Below are positions 34,109-35,052 of a DNA stretch of 35,052 bases, in pieces. The stretch comes from Paulinella micropora. Lineage: Eukaryota > Cercozoa > Imbricatea > Euglyphida. The notes under the pieces were generated by a model. The model was given only the letters and a program-made list of their open reading frames with translations. It was not told the origin of the DNA and did not search any database. Numbering within the stretch: position 1 is the first letter of the stretch; every line of letters begins with the position of its first letter. The translations under genes and the position numbers were made by a program. Location: assembly GCA_009731375.1 (NCBI GenBank), contig BJOX01000019.1, positions 703,702 to 738,753 on the forward strand. Direction: 5' to 3'.

Positions 34109-34264
34109 AGTATTTTCATTGAACATACCGGTCCGTCTGGAAGTGTTGGAACTGCCCTTGCGGGGGTGTCATTACAGCCTATCGTCAATTCTTCGTACTC
34201 CCCTCACGGGTGAGACGATGGAGGCGCATGTGCAGAAATGCATCAGCCATTGACAGAGAAGCAC

Positions 34265-34266
<2 letters not shown>
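34109..34266 (+). mobile_element. tRNA-SINE copy 3, head hidden by gap
   Basis: From AGTATTTTCATTGAACATAC to GACAGAGAAGCAC, matching copy 2 with few changes (ATTACAGCCTATCG versus ATTAGAGCTTATCG) and with a single AGTATTTTC segment. Followed by (TTA)n to 34324. Confidence 0.8.
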
Positions 34267-34309
<43 letters not shown>

Positions 34310-34324
34310 CGTTATTATTATTAT
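34267..34324 (+). repeat. (ATT)n tail of SINE copy 3
   Basis: Short ATT repeat with one ATC and one GTT change. Confidence 0.85.
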
Positions 34325-34550
34325 CAATGATCAGGGGGGCAGCGGCACAGGTATTGGGTGGCTGTACTCTGCACCGTGGCGGTATACACCATGCATACAT
34401 ACATACATACATACATACATACATCATGCATACCTACATGTACATACCTACATACATGCATACAGGTGCTGTCAGCGTTGACACTATTGGTGCCACTGCA
34501 ACCGCTAGGTGATGGTCTGACCTTTTCTTTTCTTTTCTTTTCCTTTTTTT

Positions 34551-34591
<41 letters not shown>

Positions 34592-34764
34592 GACGTTTTA
34601 TTGATGCCACTGCATCCGCTAAGGGATGGTCTGACCTTTTCGTTTTCTTTTCCTTTTTCTTTTCTTTTTCTTTCACTTTTTGTTGTGTGTTTGTTTGTTT
34701 GTTTGTTGTTGTTGTTGTTGCTGTGTTTTCTTTTGCAAATTTTTTTGTCTGGTTTGTTCGTTTT
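34325..34764 (+). repeat. duplicated block with ATAC, (TTG)n and TTTTC tracts
   Basis: TG(C/A)CACTGCAACCGCTAGGTG-type block followed by ATGGTCTGACCTTTTC occurs at about 34490-34530 and 34603-34640. Between them lies (TTG)n (34551-34592). ATAC repeats at 34394-34430. No gene. Confidence 0.8.
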
Positions 34765-34765
34765 G

Positions 34766-34801
<36 letters not shown>

Positions 34802-34821
34802 GTTATTATTACTATTATTAC

Positions 34822-34876
<55 letters not shown>
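34765..34876. repeat. (ATT)n
   Basis: ATT repeats with GTT and ACT changes, ending exactly where the dispersed-element copy begins. Confidence 0.9.
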
Positions 34877-34879
<3 letters not shown>

Positions 34880-35052
34880 CCCAATGGCCTCAAGGCGTTA
34901 AACTGTGACGCCAACTCATAACCCTTTGGTGGTAGATGCTGGGGAGGAGGGTCGTTGCGCGCGTAAAAGATCTTAAACTCCGCATATGCTGGTTGATAGC
35001 CCAGGACCCAGCAGACACCAGATTGTTATGGGTGGGGTTTCGAGGCAGCTCT
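34877..35052 (+). mobile_element. dispersed (ATT)n-associated element, copy 2 (runs off window)
   Basis: 176 bp starting CAGCCCAATGGCCTCAAGGC, nearly identical to the reverse complement of 6144-6319. It begins immediately after an ATT array, which fixes one element boundary and implies that copy 1 has ~60 extra bases at the same end. Confidence 0.75.

Overview
This is a eukaryotic window dominated by repeats. Most of 35 kb is microsatellite DNA: GATA/TATC, GTAT/ATAC, GA/TC, CA/TG, TA, ATT/AAT, GAA/TTC, and pentanucleotide TTGNN. It is broken by fifteen runs of N. No prokaryotic gene, operon, rRNA gene or CRISPR array is visible. Exons of one ribonuclease-inhibitor-type leucine-rich repeat (LRR) each, GT-AG introns and a tRNA-derived SINE point to a large, repeat-rich nuclear genome. 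Alga or protist (for example dinoflagellate-like) is my best guess; an animal cannot be excluded, because one-LRR-per-84-nt-exon genes also occur in animal NLRC3-type genes.

Layout. 1-392: a possible minus-strand exon fragment. 785-5.75 kb: tetranucleotide arrays and a 13-unit TG-rich minisatellite. 5.9-7.7 kb: several short interspersed elements with long (ATT)n tails, including a SINE whose head still has tRNA A and B boxes and a CCA end. 7.7-14.5 kb: more microsatellites plus four copies and one fragment of a ~463 bp dispersed element that borders TATC arrays. 14.6-16.2 kb: a ~30 bp minisatellite. 16.2-23.1 kb: cassette arrays in which short unique blocks alternate with CT and TA tracts. 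23.6-25.6 kb: three fold-back or terminal-inverted-repeat elements. 26.3-28.0 kb: a GAA/TTC tract. 28.0-30.9 kb: the only convincing coding locus. 31.4-35.05 kb: more satellites, SINE copy 3 and an inverted partner of the 5.9 kb element.

The locus at 27952-30869 is the most notable thing here. It holds ten LRR exons, six on the minus strand and four on the plus strand, interleaved. Five are exactly 84 nt (one 28-residue LRR) and all proposed junctions are phase 0. In two places a plus exon and a minus exon meet tail to tail with only GTAC between them, so the palindrome GGTACC gives a 5' splice site on both strands. In another place two exons start head to head 11 nt apart, with a spacer that reads as a 3' splice site both ways. 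Part of the array is a tandem duplication of a ~253 bp bidirectional module. A hairpin family (GCTACC...GGTAGC) sits 33-42 nt upstream of three of the proposed 3' splice sites. Expression and splicing on both strands are inferred from sequence only.
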